NCBI GenBank assembly: GCA_020186115.1
Contig: WSYJ01000154.1
Span: 108,812 to 172,811 of the forward strand
Source of the DNA: Histomonas meleagridis
Taxonomy: Eukaryota > Parabasalia > Tritrichomonadida > Dientamoebidae
Direction: 5' to 3'
DNA length: 64,000 nucleotides
Shown here: piece after piece, positions 1 through 8,879 of the stretch
Layout: each line of letters starts with the position of its first letter
Position numbering within the stretch: the stretch's first letter is position 1
Program-made: the position numbers and the translations under genes
Notes under the pieces: model-generated
Told to the model about the DNA's origin: nothing
The model's input: the letters and a program-made list of their open reading frames with translations, nothing else
Database searches by the model: none

Positions 1-297
1 ATTGTGTATACATATTAAAACAGGTTCAATGATATCATTTGCATTTTAAAAAATGTTTAATAGCTATTTGGACAGTGCGAATCTTTTTTCTAATATATTT
101 AAATTTCACATACAATTATTGATTGCTTTATCAAAAAAAATTATGGAATGTATCAAAAATAAAATCATATTTTGTCCTGAAGATTCGCGAACGTAATTAT
201 CCATTCACGTATTATTTTCATATAAGTCAAACATTTATAAAATCTTTCATTTGAGTCATTCAAAAAAACGAATTATATTTTCATGTATGTCAATGAT
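1..297. other. AT-rich intergenic sequence
   Basis: I see no gene, RNA or repeat here. It is the 3' flank of the minus-strand phospholipase B-like gene, whose stop codon is followed directly by A to give TAAA. Confidence 0.6.
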
Positions 298-2169
298 TTA
301 GTTATTCCTCGAACCCAATTGTTCATAACCACTTTGACCTGCCTTACGTTTCCTAATCACTACAACAACCACTGTTATAACAATAGCGATTGCCACGACA
401 ACAACGACTGTAATGATGATAATCATTTTCGTTTTATCATTATTATTTTCGTCGGATTTTGTCCAACCACTTTCACACTTCTCAACAGCTGGTTTTTGTC
501 CATCGAAACCCAACAAACAGCTTTTAGATGCTTCACACCAACCACACTCACTTACTTTCACACACTCACTTCTAGAAGTATAAACACCACATCTACTAAA
601 AGATGTATGGAATTTTTGCCATGAGAAATTCCATACTTTAGGTAAGCCATCATATTTCATATTACTCCATTCGCCGACGCCGAATTCCCAGACAGGATTA
701 TCTTCATATTGCGGTGATCCAATTGCATCAAATTCCAAGTTATTTAACATCGTTAATGCTGTCGTTGTCTTCGTGTCTAAGCCTCCATATGCACTTCTTT
801 TACCATATTTACAATCGTCTGGCCTTAAATCATATCGCGCAAGGATTTGTTGCGCTGGATCATTATGACCATATTCATCTGTCTTATACTTGTTGTATCG
901 CAATACTTTCTTAAAGTCTTCGTAATTTTGGATTTTCTTTGCTTCACGTTTGAAGATTAAATATCGTGAACAATTATAATACGAATATTGGTCCCAGGTT
1001 TCGTTGTGGGCTTTCATTTGCTCCGGATAGCCCGCGATATTAAATATCTCTTCGAAATATGGTGTGTTGAATGATGGCCAATAACCTTGTTCAACAAATA
1101 ATTCGGTCATATCCCTTTTAATCGCAATTCCTGGCATTGTCTCAGTAACCCAGATTAAGTCTTTGGTTGGTTTTTCGCCTGGTTTAAATTTCTTGGAATC
1201 AACAATGACATATTGATTATTATATGTGCCAGAATTGTGTAATAAGAAATCAGTGGCCCATTCAGAGGCAGAATCTGTGGTCCACGCGGCATGTAAATTA
1301 CGGAGCCATGTTAAGATTGTATCGACTTTGATCTCTTGGAATAATGTCTTGTTGCTATTGCCATTGGTGGTCTCAAAGATCATTAGACCGCGATCTGTAA
1401 GCCAAAAGTCTTCACTACTTGGAAGTGCACCCATTTTTGTAGATACTACAACACGATTAGCAATAAATTCTTTGACATTAAAATGATACTCTTTGATAAA
1501 ATTGGTCATCTTACGAAAATCTGCCCATGAGCTATGACCAAAATAGATATCTGAATAATCAGGTGGCATTGAAACAAGTCCTGAACATTCCATATAACGT
1601 AATTCATTATGTTGGGCTGTGGGTTCCCATAATTCTTCAAGATCATAAATATCACCACAACTATTAATAATCCATAAATCTAACATATCCATTGATTGAT
1701 TTTCTGGTGCTGTTGCATTATAGCCAGCTGCATACCCTTCAAATTGTTTGAGAATAAGACCCATAGAAATCCAATAGGAATCATTAGGATTTGACTCAAC
1801 GCTATTATATACATAATTTATGTTTTCACGTAGCCATGTAGTCCAGCTATTTGGAAATTCAGCTTCTCTCTCTATTTTGTTGATATCTTTATAGAGCATA
1901 AAACGTTCATATATTCTTTTTTGAGTAAGATAACCATCTACAAAACCTGCGCAATACATTTGATCAGCACTGGAAGAATTTTTGTTGGTTTCAATTTTGA
2001 TTTCATTGAATCCAATTTCTTCAATTGAATCATTCCAATATGCCCATGCAACACCTTTTTCATCGATTTTGCCAACCTCTATAGAGGCAACGCCATCTTT
2101 CATATAACATGTTGCTTCAACATGAGTTGTAGTTGCACTCAAGCAAGCAGCAATTAAGCAAGCCAACAT
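298..2169 (-). CDS. Phospholipase B-like protein, membrane anchored
   Basis: A 623-residue member of the phospholipase B-like (PLBD/lamina ancestor) family of N-terminal nucleophile hydrolases, expected in the secretory or lysosomal lumen or at the surface. The start is ATG, followed by a hydrophobic signal peptide (about residues 1-19). The family hallmark is ECSGLVSMPPDYSDIYFGHS at about 194-213; its Cys195 sits where the family cleaves itself to expose the nucleophile. A second hallmark, NSGTYNNQYVIVDSKKF, lies at about 312-328. Near the C-terminus is a short Cys-rich PSI-like segment (CGVYTSRSECVKVSECGWC), then one strongly hydrophobic helix (MIIIITVVVVV onward) and a basic cytoplasmic tail. 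Most animal relatives are soluble, so the C-terminal anchor is a trichomonad-style addition that suggests a membrane-bound ectoenzyme. The family call is firm; the substrate is unknown. Confidence 0.9.
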   Translation of the reverse strand: MLACLIAACLSATTTHVEATCYMKDGVASIEVGKIDEKGVAWAYWNDSIEEIGFNEIKIETNKNSSSADQMYCAGFVDGYLTQKRIYERFMLYKDINKIEREAEFPNSWTTWLRENINYVYNSVESNPNDSYWISMGLILKQFEGYAAGYNATAPENQSMDMLDLWIINSCGDIYDLEELWEPTAQHNELRYMECSGLVSMPPDYSDIYFGHSSWADFRKMTNFIKEYHFNVKEFIANRVVVSTKMGALPSSEDFWLTDRGLMIFETTNGNSNKTLFQEIKVDTILTWLRNLHAAWTTDSASEWATDFLLHNSGTYNNQYVIVDSKKFKPGEKPTKDLIWVTETMPGIAIKRDMTELFVEQGYWPSFNTPYFEEIFNIAGYPEQMKAHNETWDQYSYYNCSRYLIFKREAKKIQNYEDFKKVLRYNKYKTDEYGHNDPAQQILARYDLRPDDCKYGKRSAYGGLDTKTTTALTMLNNLEFDAIGSPQYEDNPVWEFGVGEWSNMKYDGLPKVWNFSWQKFHTSFSRCGVYTSRSECVKVSECGWCEASKSCLLGFDGQKPAVEKCESGWTKSDENNNDKTKMIIIITVVVVVAIAIVITVVVVVIRKRKAGQSGYEQLGSRNN

Positions 2170-2254
2170 TTTAAGCTCCTTTCAGTTCATCGTTTTCGTT
2201 TCAATTCAATTTTAAAACGGTTATAAAGAACGTTCCACGTTCAAATTAATCGGT

Positions 2255-2291
2255 TAACCGCCGGCGGTTTAATATCAAAAAGTGATATTGT
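2255..2291 (-). promoter_or_regulatory. Promoter-like element with GC-rich palindrome, upstream of phospholipase gene
   Basis: On the minus strand CACTTTTTGATATTAAA is followed by a perfect 14-bp palindrome AACCGCCGGCGGTT (2256-2269), about 90-120 nt upstream of the phospholipase ATG. Its TAACCG half sites resemble MYB boxes and CACTTTT resembles a trichomonad initiator. A close copy, without a gene downstream, lies at 6168-6209. The regulatory role is inferred. Confidence 0.45.
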
Positions 2292-2374
2292 CTGGTAATC
2301 CAGTATCACATACACATCACTGTTCATGTGTTCTTGTAATAGTTAAACAACTTCTTATCTTTGGCGCAAACCAG

Positions 2375-2463
2375 AACGCGATGAACCAACTTGGAAAAAT
2401 CGCGTTTGACATTATCTACAAGCCTGAGCGTTGCTGGGCACAGTGAAATCGGAGCAGCAATGC
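2375..2463. ncRNA. Candidate structured RNA: two tandem hairpins
   Basis: Within a locally GC-richer patch two stems stand in tandem. The first is AACGCGAT (2375-2382) with ATCGCGTT (2399-2406), 8 perfect pairs and a 16-nt loop. The second is GCGTTGCTG (2428-2436) with CAGCAATGC (2455-2463), 9 pairs including one G-U and an 18-nt loop. The palindrome TAACCGGTTA follows at 2464-2473. The arrangement recalls a two-hairpin small RNA, but I see no convincing H or ACA box and cannot choose a strand. No protein family is recognisable in the short open frames here. Confidence 0.25.
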
Positions 2464-2659
2464 TAACCGGTTAAGCCACGTATTGTAATAGTCGATTAGA
2501 ACATGAATTCGTTGGCAGGATTGTTGGATACACTCTTTGTCGTTGGAAATGCGTGCAAAGAAAAGCTAAAGTGTCCAGTTACAAAGATGTAAAGATTTTT
2601 GTATAAAAGATTAAACTAGAATCTTTTATTCGAAAATAGTTATCCAATGATTTATGTAT

Positions 2660-3570
2660 TTATTTGATAAAAATTTTGAACAAAAGAAACAAATTAGTGT
2701 TGTTTTGAATTAATTTATATGGGATTTGTTGACTTTCTATTATTAATGTATTTCCTTTTAATGCTATTTCTGCTATAATTTCATTGTTCATTTTCATTCC
2801 TTCTTTTTCTAAAAACATGAAGATTTCATAATTATTAAATTTGATACATTTTTTCCCAAGAAAAATCAATTTTTTTCACTTAAATTACATTTATCTTGAT
2901 TTTCGATATTGGAATTCGATTTTTTAATTGAAAACATTGGGGATGAATTTTTCCGATTTTATTTTCATAAAGATAACGAAAAATTTCATTTCGATGAAAT
3001 CCTATCGCTGTTTCATATGCTTCTGTAAATGATGAATTGTTTTTTCACATAAATGAATAAGTTTCCACCTGCAATTACATATTTAGATGTATTTTTGATA
3101 ACCGAATTATTCAATAATAAGTATTTAAAACATTGAATTGAACCAAAAAATGCACAATAATCAATTAATGAAAAATTTTCAGTATTAACAAATGAACATC
3201 TTTCATAAAGTGATGGCTTAATTATTTGATTAAAGTCAAATCCATTATGTGATGATATTTCTTGAAGCTTTTCTAAATCATCATTTCGAAGTACTCCCTC
3301 AATTTCTAATGGATTAACTTCTTTTACATATTGCATATGATGCTTCCAATCATCTTTTGATAATTCATAAAGTGCTGGACATTTGCTTATTGATTCATTT
3401 ATTTTTTTTTTTGTTTGAAATTGAGAAAATATGATTTGCTTAAACTGTTTATCGAAGATGGTTCAGGTGTTTATTCTTCAATCATCTTTTCAAGAAGGAA
3501 ATATGATTCTTGCTTTTTTATCCCAAGTAAATATTTACAAATTATTTGTACAAGATCAGTTTTGGTTTCA
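2660..3570 (-). pseudogene. Decayed DUF3447/ankyrin gene
   Basis: Three reading frames on the minus strand carry successive pieces of one protein. The 5' remnant (about 3570-3450) reads IICKYLLGIKKQESYFLLEK and resembles a segment of the relic at 35455. The next piece reads ALYELSKDDWKHHMQYVKEV and runs on into NDDLEKLQEISSHNGFDFNQ (to 3013). After a frame change at about 3050 comes SSFTEAYETAIGFHRNEIFR, then, after more lesions, NNYEIFMFLEKEGMKMNN (2869-2660). Each piece has a counterpart in the same order in the relics at 35455-36406 or 53187-53945. One break falls in an A run (about 3040-3050), consistent with slippage. The DUF3447 N-terminal region is present but the ankyrin repeats are gone. 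The protein would have no known enzymatic role; trichomonad relatives are large and uncharacterised. Confidence 0.75.
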
Positions 3571-4075
3571 CTTTTGCTTTTCACTTTAATGTAAATAAAT
3601 ATTTAATATATATAATTTCATTATTTGGTTGAGATACAAAAGCTGAGTATATAAGGCTAGAAACAACATAGTTAAATGTATATGACAGCCTATCTACGAA
3701 TTAGTTAATTGATGTTTGAATTGATGCTTCTAAAGTTTGTTAAAACTACAAGAGAAAATGTTTAGCAAATTAATACAATGAAATTTGGTTAAATAAATCG
3801 TGTTTCAGAATTTAAATTCAAAAATAAAAAAATTATATATGATAATTTCACTTTTTAAATGCAATGCGAAATAGTTTTTCTATAAGAAAAAAATGAGGTT
3901 TATGATTTTTCAATTTATCCAAATTCTTTGATATATATCAAAATTGAAAATATATATTTTTACTCAGTTATGTCCCCTAAATCATAAAATCTATGTTTTA
4001 TAAAGCAATACTTCAAATGCGCATTTTGACAAAGGAAACAGTCTTAATCGGCTTTGATGAAATTTTCTGACACCG
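3571..4075. other. AT-rich intergenic sequence
   Basis: No open frame, RNA or clear repeat was found; the segment separates the ankyrin relic from the Hsp70 promoter. Confidence 0.5.
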
Positions 4076-4088
4076 TCACTTTTTGACA
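4076..4088 (+). promoter_or_regulatory. Initiator-like TCACTTTTTGACA upstream of Hsp70
   Basis: TCACTT fits the TCA+1Y(T/A) initiator known from Trichomonas vaginalis and lies about 40 nt upstream of the Hsp70 ATG at 4118. The longer CACTTTTTGAC core recurs upstream of other genes in the window. Confidence 0.55.
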
Positions 4089-4117
4089 CTTTGGCATTTT
4101 TTGGAATTCCATCCTGG

Positions 4118-5638
4118 ATGCAGAAGAAAGATTTACCTCTGCTTCTTGGGATTGACTTAGGAACATCATGTAGTAGTGTTGCTGCATACCGAAATGGTCG
4201 AGCTGAAATAGTTCCCAATAATCAAGGAAAAAATTCAACGTATTCATATGTATCTTTTCAAGATGATGGAATAGTTGTTGGCGATGAAGCAAAAGAATCA
4301 GCAGTTTTTTACCCCACAACAACTATTTTCGATTCTAAACGCATGATTGGTCGAAGATTTAATGATAAAATTATACAAAAATACAAGGAATTATGGCCGT
4401 TTAAAGTTATTAATGAAGCTGGCTTGTTAAAGATAGAAATTAAGATCAATGATGAAATCAAATATTATACGCCAACAAATGTTTCTTCACATATTTTAAA
4501 GGACATGGGAGCCATCGCTATTGATTATTTTGGTCAAGAAATTGATGGTGTTGTTATCACAGTACCGGCAGATTTTAATCATAATCAACGTGAAGAAACT
4601 CGCTTAGCAGCCAAAGAAGCCGGATTAAATGTTCTTCGCATTGTAGATGAACCAACAGCTGCCGCCATTGCATATAGTGCTCAAAACTTACTTGGCACAA
4701 AATGTAAAATTATCGTATTTGATTTTGGTGGAGGTACACTTGATGTATCACTTGTAGAAATTAACGACAAAGATTTACGTGTTGTTGCCACATGTGGTGA
4801 TCAACATTTAGGTGGACATGATATTGATAATAATTTATTTAATTACTTTGCTGATATTTTCAAAGACAAAACTGGTTATGACATACGTACAGATAATCGT
4901 GCTTTTCATGTTTTGCTTCAAAAATGTGAGAATGTTAAAATCACACTCACAAATACTAATAGCGCAAAAATATCTTGTCCATGTTTATATAAAGGACATG
5001 ATTTTGTCGAAAATATTAGCATTGCTACGTTCAATAAGTTAAATGAAAATCTTTTCCAACGCATATTAAATCCTGTCATAAATATCCTTCAGACGAAAAA
5101 ATTATCTAAAAGCGATGTTGATTATCTACTTGTTGGAGGCTCATCGCGTATTCCACGGGTCAGAGAAATATTGGAGAAATTTTTTGGTAAAAAGCCGAAA
5201 GGCGGAATTGACTGTGAAACGGCGGTTGTTCAGGGTGCCTCAATTATTGCAGCTAATTCAATATATAATATCTTTAATTTTAACACAATTATATCACATA
5301 ATATTGGAGTTGGTTTATATGATAATACAATGGATGTGTTAATCAAAAAAAATACTGATTTACCTTATGAGGCTAAAGCGATTTATACCACAACATCAAA
5401 AAAACAAACAGAAGTTCGCATTTCGATATATTCCGGTGATGACAAAAATAATATTGATAATGATACTCTCTTAGGAGAGTTTGTCTTAGAGGGAATAATA
5501 CCGGAAGAAACATCAGGCGTGTCGCCACAAATCCATGTTTACTTTAATGTGGATAGAGACGGCATATTAAATGTGACGGCAAGAGACATGTCAACATGTG
5601 TATTAAATTATTTGGAAATTACTGTTGAAAGAAAATAA
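4118..5638 (+). CDS. Hsp70-family chaperone lacking the helical lid
   Basis: A 506-residue Hsp70 homologue, an ATP-driven folding chaperone. I use the ATG at 4118 (MQKKDLPLLLGIDLG); the frame also runs upstream to a TTG at 4091, which is unlikely to be used. Visible motifs are phosphate loop 1 GIDLGTSCSS (residues 11-20), EPTAAAIAYSAQ, phosphate loop 2 FDFGGGTLDVSLVEI (about 202-216) and the adenosine motif LVGGSSRIPRVREILEKFF (about 338-356). The beta-sandwich substrate domain ends with DRDGILNVTARD. The protein stops directly after it, about 130 residues short of usual Hsp70s, so the alpha-helical lid and any C-terminal EEVD-type targeting motif are absent. No organelle presequence or signal peptide is evident, which suggests the cytosol. 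The stop is followed by AA, giving TAAA. It is either a specialised short Hsp70 or a C-terminally truncated copy. Confidence 0.9.
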   Translation: MQKKDLPLLLGIDLGTSCSSVAAYRNGRAEIVPNNQGKNSTYSYVSFQDDGIVVGDEAKESAVFYPTTTIFDSKRMIGRRFNDKIIQKYKELWPFKVINEAGLLKIEIKINDEIKYYTPTNVSSHILKDMGAIAIDYFGQEIDGVVITVPADFNHNQREETRLAAKEAGLNVLRIVDEPTAAAIAYSAQNLLGTKCKIIVFDFGGGTLDVSLVEINDKDLRVVATCGDQHLGGHDIDNNLFNYFADIFKDKTGYDIRTDNRAFHVLLQKCENVKITLTNTNSAKISCPCLYKGHDFVENISIATFNKLNENLFQRILNPVINILQTKKLSKSDVDYLLVGGSSRIPRVREILEKFFGKKPKGGIDCETAVVQGASIIAANSIYNIFNFNTIISHNIGVGLYDNTMDVLIKKNTDLPYEAKAIYTTTSKKQTEVRISIYSGDDKNNIDNDTLLGEFVLEGIIPEETSGVSPQIHVYFNVDRDGILNVTARDMSTCVLNYLEITVERK

Positions 5639-6608
5639 AAGTAAAATGTTTTAGATAACGTAATTTTACTTTTTGGTTTTGAAAATATAAAAATTATTAT
5701 TTTAATCATCAAAATATTGATACAATATTACAGTCAGTCGAACACCCATATGACATAACACAATACCTTTGAAGTTGATGGGCACCACAGGAATGGAAAC
5801 AGATAAATACAACAGAATAATCGATTATATAATGAGTCGATCCTAATCGAATCCGAAATAGTAATATTTCATCAAAATGTATATAAGTATATTTGTTTTA
5901 TGTTAATGGAGATGATGAATGAAGCTGTAAATTAGATAATTGTTTTTGATATTTAATCCTCTTAAACAACTTATCAAATAATTTGCAACAAGTTTATTCT
6001 GTAATGAATCTTGATTAATTAAAGCTCGAAAAGTGACAAGTATTCAATTTTCACTTTTGACATAGTAACCGCCAGCTGAAGGATGAAAGCGATTTCTATT
6101 CAAAGGTATTCAATGAAACTTTTTGTTAACAATTCAGAGTTAAGTAAAGTATCCGAAATTGAGGAGATAACCGCCGGACCAATTTTAATATCAAAAAGTG
6201 GTATTGCATGGTATTTGATCGTTTGTGCAAGAACTTCTGATTCGGTACAAATCATTTGATTAATTCATCTAGGATTTATGTAAGTTATGAAGAAATTCCT
6301 TTTGGAGGTATTTTAACCTTTGAATTTTAGCATCTCCTTAAAAAAGATATACCAAATATTAAGATTTTTTTTTACTTAGAACTCATATGTAATGAATAAG
6401 TTTTAATACGAATATTCTTTAAAGCCTTTTGTATGTCAAATTCTAATCGATTTCTTTTTGTGTTTTGTTATAATGATGATGAAGATAGATCAATACGATT
6501 AATTTGCAAATTTAAATATCTAAATATTTAACTTGCAAGCAAAAACAGCACACTTTTTGACAACATATGTTCAAGATATAGAAGGTGATTAATAGATTAT
6601 ATTAAAAA
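5639..6608. other. Gene-free gap with orphan promoter-like motifs
   Basis: No credible coding frame was found. The gap holds several promoter-like words: AAAAGTGACA at about 6029, TCACTTTTGACA at 6051-6062 followed by TAACCGCC at 6066-6073, a composite element at 6168-6209, and CACTTTTTGACA at 6551-6562. They suggest lost genes or untranslated transcripts. Confidence 0.45.
6168..6209 (-). promoter_or_regulatory. Second copy of the CCGCCGG / CACTTTTTGATATTAAA element
   Basis: TAACCGCCGG at 6168-6177 is followed by TTTTAATATCAAAAAGTG and TATTG, matching the element at 2255-2291 upstream of the phospholipase gene. Here no intact gene follows on either strand, so this may be the surviving promoter of a decayed gene. 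Confidence 0.4.
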
Positions 6609-6995
6609 TTATGAATTATTATTCAATGAACTTCTTTGCTTTAAAAGTTGAGACCTTATTTCATTTAGTTGTTGAAGTTCCTTTTCTAATTGGATAATAT
6701 ATTCAATGATTTCTTGCTCGTCAGATTGTTTATCATAGTCATTTTTTGGTGCCTCTCCTTCAATTTCATTATTACAAAGTTGAGATAGATGATAGAGAAT
6801 CTTTTGGTCATCCTCTATATTTTGTGATAAAACAATTTTTTTATGTTTTAATTTATCAATTTGCGTACACAGAACCATTTGAGACTCATATGATTCTTCT
6901 AGTTCTCTAGCACCACGCAATAGTTTTTTTCGCATGGTGTCTAGCTGCTCGCTCATCTTTCTTTGCAAATCTGCAAGCCGTTTACTAATTTTCAT
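6609..6995 (-). CDS. Small coiled-coil protein, unknown function
   Basis: A 128-residue protein with an ATG start. It is almost wholly predicted coiled coil: a basic N-terminal helix (ISKRLADLQRKMSEQLDTMR), a second helix to about residue 75, a short acidic break (EGEAPKNDYDKQSDEQE) and a C-terminal helix rich in Leu and Gln. No signal peptide, membrane segment or catalytic motif is seen. Length and shape would suit a structural or adaptor subunit, but I do not recognise a family. Codon use and the clean frame suggest a real gene. Confidence 0.6.
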   Translation of the reverse strand: MKISKRLADLQRKMSEQLDTMRKKLLRGARELEESYESQMVLCTQIDKLKHKKIVLSQNIEDDQKILYHLSQLCNNEIEGEAPKNDYDKQSDEQEIIEYIIQLEKELQQLNEIRSQLLKQRSSLNNNS

Positions 6996-7228
6996 GTACG
7001 TTAATTAACCGTTATGAAAAATGTACATTTGAATCGAATTATTAATAATTAGAGATTACGCTTTCTACACTTCATCATTAGAAAATATCATAATTCCGTC
7101 TTCGGTTACTTCAATCACAAATTTCTCTTTTCAAATACATGCTAAGCTTCCAGTTTAAATGAATATACTAGTCAACTAGTATATTGATAAAAATGCAAAG
7201 TTAAAAAATTAATTAAAAATATTTTTAT

Positions 7229-8795
7229 TTATATATCAAGAACTGAAAATCTTTCTGTCGTATTATTGTCATTCGTTTCAACACTTATCGCGTCTTCTTC
7301 ATTTTTAGTTTTGTTTCGTTGATGATTAAGAAATATAACAACAATTATTATAATTAGAATAATAACTATTATTACACAAACAATAATGATAATAATAACA
7401 GTATTCGTTTGTTTATCATCATTATCATTTCCTTCATTTTGTTTGAAAATAGTAAAGAAATTTGAATAATAACTGAAATATGTCGAATATTGAATAATCG
7501 TATAATTATAATATAAATATTCTGTGATGAAATATGTAACAGATGAAGATAACATTGAAATGATATATGTATTTGATAAAAATGAATAATTTGAAATTGT
7601 CTCTATAAATAATATCGTATATTTTAATGTTAATGAATATGAATATGTTGTGAAATATTCAAATGAATTCTCTATTATAAATGAATTAGATTTACTAAAT
7701 GTATTTGATTGTGTATATGTATTTGATTTAGTAAATGTATTTGATTTTGTATATGCATTTGATTGTGAATATGTATTTGATTTAGAAAATGTATTTGATT
7801 GTGTAAATGAATTTGATTCAGTGAATGTATATGTCGGAAAGCACTCTGGAACTGTTTCATATGTCACACCAAATATGCCAAATGTTTTATTTTGATATGT
7901 GCTTAATACCATGACTTCAATTTCAACTGTAACAGAACTAAAAGCGTTTGCATCAATTATAGGTCATTTTCACCATAAAAGTAAACACATGTGAGGCTAT
8001 TGCAAGAATAAAATACTATCCATTCAATTTTATTTACATTTTTCCCAATGGAAACAGTTGTTAAACTACTACACAATGAAAATAAACCCTTTGGGATTGT
8101 TGTGACTTTGTATGAAATTGAAAATGCTTTAAATTTTTCACAATAACAAAATGCATAATCTCCAAAACTTTCAATGTTATCACAATTCGTAATCTCTTCT
8201 AAATTAGAAGCAATATAAAATGAATCTTCTCGAATACAAGTAACTGTTGATGGGACTTCATATGTATTTCCTTCTTTTGCTGCTGGATAATAGTAAATAG
8301 TTTTAACATTTTTATCATAAAGAACACCATCATCATTTAAATTACAAAAATACGGATTCTTTTCAGACACTTTATAAAACTTAACACTAGTGCATATTAT
8401 AAAAACAGCATAACCAAACGAACTCACTGATGCTGGGAAAGTGATGTTCTGTAATTGACCGCACTGCTCAAATGCACGATCTCCAAATGATTGAACACTT
8501 TCTCCAATGATAACTGATTCTAAATTTATACATTTAAAAAATACATAAGTTTCAATCGATGTTACAGAATCACCAATTATAACTGAAAGTAAAGAAGTCC
8601 ATTGGTAAAAAGCATAACTTGATATTGTTGTAACACCACTTTCAATTATAAGATGTAACGTTGTATCTTTGTAATTAGATCTTTCATCAAATTCACTTGA
8701 ACTAGTGATGGTAAGTGTTGATGTTTCTGTAGAAAATGTTTCACTTGTATGAATGAAAAAAATAATGAAAATGGAGGTAGAAATTTGTTTTACAT
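7229..8795 (-). pseudogene. Frameshifted BspA-like leucine-rich surface protein
   Basis: BspA-like proteins are surface-anchored LRR_5 proteins abundant in trichomonads and thought to act in adhesion. Here the parts are in order but broken. A signal-peptide-like stretch (VKQISTSIFIIFFIHTS) has no in-frame ATG: the only nearby ATG (8795-8793) is followed at once by TAA. LRR_5 repeats follow (LLSVIIGDSVTSIETYVFFK, SLTTVSIGKNVNKIEW). At about 7957-7970 a 1-nt loss turns GENDL into a stop, and the next frame resumes with IIDANAFSSVTVEIEV. The 3' part encodes an unusual array of about ten four-residue units of the type SNTF/SNTY/SNAY, then a single transmembrane helix (TNTVIIIIIVCVIIVIILII) and a short polar tail that includes the only basic stretch (NHQRNKTKNEE). 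Two lesions argue for a pseudogene, though assembly error in AT-rich sequence cannot be excluded. Confidence 0.8.
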
Positions 8796-8879
8796 TGTTT
8801 TAATTATTTCGTTAAATAAATTTAACGAAATGTGTTTCATTGTGTTGAAAAATAATTTATCTACAAAAAAAGTGAAGAA

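Noticed and set aside
283..624. Plus-strand 113-codon frame opposite the phospholipase gene
   Set aside because: Mirror of the C-terminal anchor and tail of a clear gene on the other strand.
2281..2432. Open frame through the two hairpins at 2.4 kb
   Set aside because: No ATG until mid-frame, short, no motif; the palindromic structure is the stronger signal.
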